NCBI GenBank assembly: GCA_900471605.1 | Contig: UCEY01000021.1 | Coordinates: 206,403 to 270,402, forward strand | Direction of reading: 5' to 3' | DNA from: Hyphomicrobiales bacterium | Lineage (GTDB): Bacteria > Pseudomonadota > Alphaproteobacteria > Rhizobiales > Rhizobiaceae | DNA length: 64,000 bases | Shown: in pieces, positions 60,386 to 64,000 of the stretch | Numbering within the stretch: the first letter of the stretch is position 1 | How the letters are laid out: each line of letters starts with the position of its first letter | Program-made: the position numbers and the translations under genes | The notes under the pieces: model-generated | Databases searched by the model: none | What the model saw: only the letters and a program-made list of their open reading frames with translations | Told to the model about the DNA's origin: nothing

Positions 60386-61156
60386 TCAGACAAGATCGGA
60401 GAGATAGGTGTTTTCCGCCCGCGACTGGAGGTAGGCGGCGGGATCAACCTCGGCGATGATCAGGGTCTCGCCCTCGGCGGGCGCTTCCGCAATCAGCTTG
60501 CCGTCCGGCGCCGCAATCCTGGACAGGCCGGCATAGGAAAACAGGCCGTCGGCGCCGCTGTGATTGATATAGGCGACAAAAACCTGGTTCTCGAAGGCGC
60601 GGACCTGGATCATGTGCTCGGCGATGAAGGCCCCGGACCAGCCGGTCGGCAGCGCCGTCGGCACGACGACGAGATCGGCGCCGCCCTTCGCCAGCTGCCG
60701 GACGTTTTCCGGAAACTCGACATCGTAGCAGATCAGGAAACCCAGCCTGATGCCCTCGTGCGTCACGAAGACCTGGCGGCGGTCTTCCTGAGTGAACCAT
60801 TTGCGCTCGTAGGGACCGTAGAGATTGCATTTGCGGTAAACCGCCGTCTGGCCCCTGCCGTCGGTGAAGAAGGCACTGTTGAAGGTGTTTTCGAAGGTCT
60901 GTTCGGCGAAGCCTGCGACGATCGCCAGGCCATGTTTCGCGGCGATCTCCGACAACCGGTCAGTTACCGGGCCGTGTGCGGGCGTGGCGAGATCGGGAAA
61001 CTTTTCCGCCGCGCCATAACCGGTCAGCGCCAGTTCCGGGGCGATCAGCAGAGCGGCGCCCTTGGCAACGGCCTGTTCGGCCGCCGCTTCGATCTTGGCA
61101 AGATTGGCCTCGATGTCACCGACGACAGGCTGCATCTGAAAACCGGCGATCTTCAT
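60386..61156 (-). CDS. Carbon-nitrogen hydrolase (nitrilase superfamily amidase)
   Basis: A 256-residue cytosolic amidohydrolase. The catalytic triad is Glu41 (APELALTGYG), Lys109 (YRKCNLYG) and Cys143 (LICYDVEFPENVR). These residues fit the aliphatic amidase/omega-amidase/N-carbamoyl branch rather than true nitrilases. It starts 12 bases downstream of the ABC permease gene, so its substrate is very likely the compound imported by that transporter, for example an amide or a polyamine-like amide. The product would then be handled by the GldA-like dehydrogenase or other steps; this is inference from gene order. Confidence 0.88.
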   Translation of the reverse strand: MKIAGFQMQPVVGDIEANLAKIEAAAEQAVAKGAALLIAPELALTGYGAAEKFPDLATPAHGPVTDRLSEIAAKHGLAIVAGFAEQTFENTFNSAFFTDGRGQTAVYRKCNLYGPYERKWFTQEDRRQVFVTHEGIRLGFLICYDVEFPENVRQLAKGGADLVVVPTALPTGWSGAFIAEHMIQVRAFENQVFVAYINHSGADGLFSYAGLSRIAAPDGKLIAEAPAEGETLIIAEVDPAAYLQSRAENTYLSDLV

Positions 61157-61168
61157 GGGCTAATTCCC

Positions 61169-61963
61169 TTAACGCTCGTCCGACATGGCCCCGAGCAGTT
61201 TCGGCAGGTCGCCGAAGCGCGCCACCAGACCGAAGACGACCGCCGCGATCACCAGGAACAGCACCGTCACCGCGGCCATGGTCGGCGTGTAGCCGTAGCG
61301 CAGCGCGTTGAAGATCTTGATCGGCAGGGTTTCCACGGTGAAGCCGACGGTCATGTAGGCAACGATATACTCGTTCAGCGACAGAACGAAGGCGAAGGCG
61401 TAACCGGAGACGAGATAGGGCAGGATCAGCGGCAGCACGACGGTGCGGAACACCACCCGGTCGTCTGCTCCCATGGTGGCGGCCGCTTCCACCAGCGAGC
61501 GGTCGATCGCCGAAAAGCCGAGCGACAGGGTCACCAGCGGCAGGGTGACGAAGAAGATGCCGTGGCTGATCACCGCCGTCCAGGCCTGGCCGTAGAAGCC
61601 GGTCGTCGCCCAGAAGGTGAGAAGCCCGAGTGCCGTGATCACCGGCGGCAAGGTGAAGGGCGCAACGCCGAGAAGCTGAAAAATGTTCGCCCAGGGCGCG
61701 ATGCGCCGCCACAAAAACCAGGCGAGCGGCAGGGCGATCAGCAGGGCCAGCAAGGCCGAGGAGGCGGCAAGCGTCAGCGAGGCGATCAGCGCATTGCGCC
61801 ATTCGGCATTGGTGAAAATCTGGCCGTACCAAGAGAGCGAGAAACCCTGCGGCGGGAAGGCGAGCGTCTGGCGCGCATTGATCGAGACGCCGGCGACGAC
61901 GATCAGCGGCAAAGCCAGGAACAGGCCGACGACGACGAAGAACAGGCGACGGAGTGCGGTCAT
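61169..61963 (-). CDS. ABC transporter permease, PotC-like
   Basis: A 264-residue inner-membrane permease with about six hydrophobic segments. The cytosolic EAA loop reads VEAAATMGADDRVVFRTVVLPLI (EAA---G followed by I-LP-like residues), as in the spermidine/putrescine/iron importer family. The start at 61963 overlaps the stop of the other permease gene (ATGA). It is the second permease of a PotABC-type importer. Confidence 0.9.
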   Translation of the reverse strand: MTALRRLFFVVVGLFLALPLIVVAGVSINARQTLAFPPQGFSLSWYGQIFTNAEWRNALIASLTLAASSALLALLIALPLAWFLWRRIAPWANIFQLLGVAPFTLPPVITALGLLTFWATTGFYGQAWTAVISHGIFFVTLPLVTLSLGFSAIDRSLVEAAATMGADDRVVFRTVVLPLILPYLVSGYAFAFVLSLNEYIVAYMTVGFTVETLPIKIFNALRYGYTPTMAAVTVLFLVIAAVVFGLVARFGDLPKLLGAMSDER

Positions 61964-62814
61964 TTTGCCTGCCTCTGCTGTCCGGCATAAAGCGCCAGGC
62001 CCACCAGCGCCAGCGACACGAGAACAAGAAAAACAGCCATGGCGGCTGCGAACGGCATGTTCGACTGGTAGATCGCCTGGTCGGTGATCAGCACCGAGAG
62101 TGTCCAGTGCTGCGGCCTGCCGAGAAGCTGCGGCAGCAGGTAGGAGCCAAGCGCGAAGATGAACACCATGATCAGCGTCGCCAGGATGGTGTTGCGCAGG
62201 GCCGGCACCACGACGGTTAAGAAGGCCTTGACCGGCGAAGCGCCGAGCGTGCGCGCCGCTTCGGTCAGCGTCGGGTCGAGGCGCACCAGCGCCGGATAGA
62301 GGACGAGCACCGTGTAGGGGAAGGCCTGGTAGGTCATGGCGGTCATGACCGCGCCGAAACTCGGGGTCAGCGCCTGGGCTTGTGCCATCAGCCCCAGCCA
62401 GACGAACAGGTTGGTGATGCCGGCGGTGCGGGAAAACAGCGTCGACCAGGCAAAGCCGATCATCACTTCCGACAGCGACAGGATGGAGAGCAATGCCACC
62501 AGCCAGACGATCTGGATCTTTCGCGCCGAGCGGGAGAGCAGGTAGGTGAAGGGAATGCCGATCACCACGCAGGCGACGGCGACCGCGACGGCGAGGAACA
62601 GCGAGAAGCCCAGAACCTTGCCGAAGAACAGGCTGAGGAAACGGGCGTAATTGTCGAATACGAAGGCGGGCGTATAAAAGCCGCCTTGCTGCCGCTGGAA
62701 GAAGGATACGGCGATCATCGTGGCGAAGGGCACCACGAAGAACACGGTCAGCATGCCCGCGGGGAAGAAAAGCGGACCGTAATGGGCAAGACGCTGCGGC
62801 GGTTCGCGTCTCAT
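61960..62814 (-). CDS. ABC transporter permease, PotB-like
   Basis: A 284-residue inner-membrane permease with about six hydrophobic segments and an EAA loop (TEAARTLGASPVKAFLTVVVPAL). The start at 62814 overlaps the ATPase stop (ATGA), and the stop overlaps the next permease start, so all three transporter genes are translationally coupled. Confidence 0.9.
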   Translation of the reverse strand: MRREPPQRLAHYGPLFFPAGMLTVFFVVPFATMIAVSFFQRQQGGFYTPAFVFDNYARFLSLFFGKVLGFSLFLAVAVAVACVVIGIPFTYLLSRSARKIQIVWLVALLSILSLSEVMIGFAWSTLFSRTAGITNLFVWLGLMAQAQALTPSFGAVMTAMTYQAFPYTVLVLYPALVRLDPTLTEAARTLGASPVKAFLTVVVPALRNTILATLIMVFIFALGSYLLPQLLGRPQHWTLSVLITDQAIYQSNMPFAAAMAVFLVLVSLALVGLALYAGQQRQAK

Positions 62815-63848
62815 CTCGCGAGCACCACGCTGGTGGCCGGATCGAGCCGGATACCGACACTCTGGCCGACCGAGACATCCGGCCGGTTGCGCGGCGAGCA
62901 CACTGCGATCACCTGAGTGCCGCCCGCCTCCACGAAGGTTTCAATGGCGCCGCCCAGATCGCGGACGAAGGTGACGGTGCCGGAAATCGCACCATGGCCG
63001 GGGGCGGTCAGCTGCACATCTTCCGGCCGCACCGACAGCGTGCCTTTTGCCGCGCCCGTAGGGAGCGCGATGCCCTCGACCACTTCGCCGAGCACGCTGG
63101 CGCGGCCGGCGCCGTCGGGCACGACCGGCAGGAGGTTGGTCTGGCCGATGAAATCGGCCACGAAACTGTCGGCCGGGCGGCGGTAGATATCGACCGGCGG
63201 GGCCGCTTGGCGGATCTCGCCGCCGTTCATGACGACGACCGTATCGGCCATGGTCATCGCCTCCCGCTGATCATGGGTGACGACGATGGTGGTGATGCCG
63301 AGCCGCTGCTGCAGTTGCCGCAATTCCACCTGCATTGCTTCGCGCAGTTTCGCGTCGAGCGCCGAGAGCGGCTCGTCGAGCAGGAAAAGCTTTGGCGAGA
63401 TCGCAAGCGCGCGGGCGATCGCCACGCGCTGCCGCTGGCCGCCGGAGAGTTTTGCCACGGAGCGGTCGGCAAAGCCCGGCAGATGGATCATCGCCAGCAG
63501 TTCGTCGATACGCTTCTTCTGCACGTCTTTCGCGACACCGCGGATCCGCAGCGAATAGGCGATGTTCTCGCCGACCGTCAGATGCGGGAAAAGCGCCAGC
63601 GACTGGAAGACCATGCCAAGGTCGCGCTTGTGGGTCGGCACCTTGGTGATATCGGCGCCGGCGAGCTCGATCGAACCGCCGGTCGGCAGGTCGAGGCCGG
63701 CAATCATCCGCATCAGCGTGGTCTTGCCGCAGCCGGAGGGCCCGAGCAGGCAGACGAACGTGCCGTCGGGCACCGACAGGCTCACGTCGTTGACGGCGGT
63801 GAAGGTGCCGAACTGCTTCGTCACGTGGCTGAGGTTCAATCCGGACAT
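62811..63848 (-). CDS. ABC transporter ATPase, PotA-like
   Basis: A 345-residue cytosolic ATPase. Walker A GPSGCGKT is at 36-43, the signature is LSGGQRQRVAIARAL, Walker B is LFLLDEPLSALD and the H-loop is VVTHDQREAMTMAD. A C-terminal TOBE-type domain (TLSVRPEDVQLTAPG) is present, as in spermidine/putrescine, maltose or iron importers. The start at 63848 has GGAG upstream; an upstream in-frame ATG lies in a palindromic repeat and was rejected. The substrate-binding protein gene is not in the window and may lie just beyond its right end. Confidence 0.92.
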   Translation of the reverse strand: MSGLNLSHVTKQFGTFTAVNDVSLSVPDGTFVCLLGPSGCGKTTLMRMIAGLDLPTGGSIELAGADITKVPTHKRDLGMVFQSLALFPHLTVGENIAYSLRIRGVAKDVQKKRIDELLAMIHLPGFADRSVAKLSGGQRQRVAIARALAISPKLFLLDEPLSALDAKLREAMQVELRQLQQRLGITTIVVTHDQREAMTMADTVVVMNGGEIRQAAPPVDIYRRPADSFVADFIGQTNLLPVVPDGAGRASVLGEVVEGIALPTGAAKGTLSVRPEDVQLTAPGHGAISGTVTFVRDLGGAIETFVEAGGTQVIAVCSPRNRPDVSVGQSVGIRLDPATSVVLAR

Positions 63849-63879
63849 TCGGTCTCCACGCTTCTTGGCGGGGCTAGTG

Positions 63880-64000
63880 CCCCTCATCCGGCTGCCGCCA
63901 CCTTCTCCCCGCTCGCGGGGAGAAGGAATATGCCGCACCGTCTTGGTTATCGCAAACTTGGCGTTGGGCACGTCCCCTCTCCCCGCGAGCGGGGAGAGGG
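63880..64000 (-). repeat. Mosaic palindromic intergenic repeat, copy B
   Basis: Read on the minus strand it begins with CCCTCTCCCCG-N4-CGGGGAGAGG. After an unrelated spacer comes CCTTCTCCCCGCG-AG-CGGGGAGAAGG (one base different from copy A), then TGGCGGCAGCCGGATGAGG. The last module is nearly identical to that of copy A at 14899-15046. It is immediately upstream of the ABC ATPase gene and continues to the window edge. Confidence 0.75.

Noticed and set aside
63849..63971. Extended N-terminus of the ABC ATPase
   Set aside because: The added 41 residues are encoded by the palindromic repeat; the ATG at 63848 gives the normal start of the domain.

Overview
The window is about 64 kb of GC-rich DNA from an alphaproteobacterium, most likely a member of the Rhizobiaceae (Rhizobium, Neorhizobium, Agrobacterium or a close relative). 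Pointers to this are the divergent dctA / dctBD locus with a perfect sigma-54 promoter, EcfG-type general-stress promoter motifs, small rhizobial hypothetical proteins, mosaic palindromic intergenic repeats and the large number of ABC, IclR, GntR and SDR genes. No rRNA, tRNA, CRISPR array, prophage or insertion sequence was seen. Genus and replicon cannot be settled from the sequence alone.

Layout of the left half (1-32 kb). The window opens inside an alpha-glucosidase gene (1-616). Next come two tiny hydrophilic proteins behind an EcfG-like promoter, a methyltransferase, a DUF6683-like exported protein, a glutamine amidotransferase of the PuuD type and a DUF6665-like protein. A MarR-EmrB-EmrA-type drug efflux operon (4.5-7.8 kb) has clear MarR-type operators. 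A second DHA2-family MFS pump (8.5-9.9 kb) diverges from an IclR regulator, with an IclR-type palindrome between them. A three-subunit membrane gluconate 2-dehydrogenase operon (11.1-14.9 kb) is followed by a mosaic palindromic repeat, pepT, and the C4-dicarboxylate uptake system dctA/dctB/dctD. After these lie a Prc-type protease, a sulfur module (cysteine-desulfurase-like enzyme, persulfide-dioxygenase-like enzyme and a divergent Lrp regulator), an ABC-F ATPase and several small housekeeping or stress genes, two more of which have EcfG-like promoters.

Layout of the right half (32-64 kb). This is almost entirely catabolic. A six-gene minus-strand operon (32.3-40.8 kb) encodes a D-type FAD and an L-type FMN 2-hydroxyacid dehydrogenase, two thiamine-diphosphate enzymes, an aldehyde dehydrogenase and an SDR. 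This is the logic of the mandelate pathway: a racemic 2-hydroxyacid goes to a 2-oxoacid, then an aldehyde, then an acid one carbon shorter. Facing it are two plus-strand operons, each pairing a luciferase-like (LLM) flavin monooxygenase with an alpha/beta hydrolase. One also carries an FMN reductase, and a GntR/FCD regulator lies between them. Then come a molybdenum hydroxylase large subunit with no partner subunits, a crotonase, an AraC regulator, an SDR, a zinc alcohol dehydrogenase with a thioesterase-like protein, and a gentisate-dioxygenase-like / fumarylpyruvate-hydrolase-like / MarR operon. The last block holds an IclR regulator, a GldA-like dehydrogenase, a nitrilase-family amidohydrolase and a PotABC-like ABC importer whose binding protein is not in the window.

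Inference: the 32-61 kb block looks like a degradation island for a cyclic or aromatic compound. Flavin-dependent oxygenation and hydrolysis would open the ring, and mandelate-type chain shortening and a gentisate branch would process the products. Similar GTATAC-centred sequences upstream of several of these operons hint at common control by the GntR protein. The substrate is unknown and no exact counterpart of the whole arrangement is recognised here.
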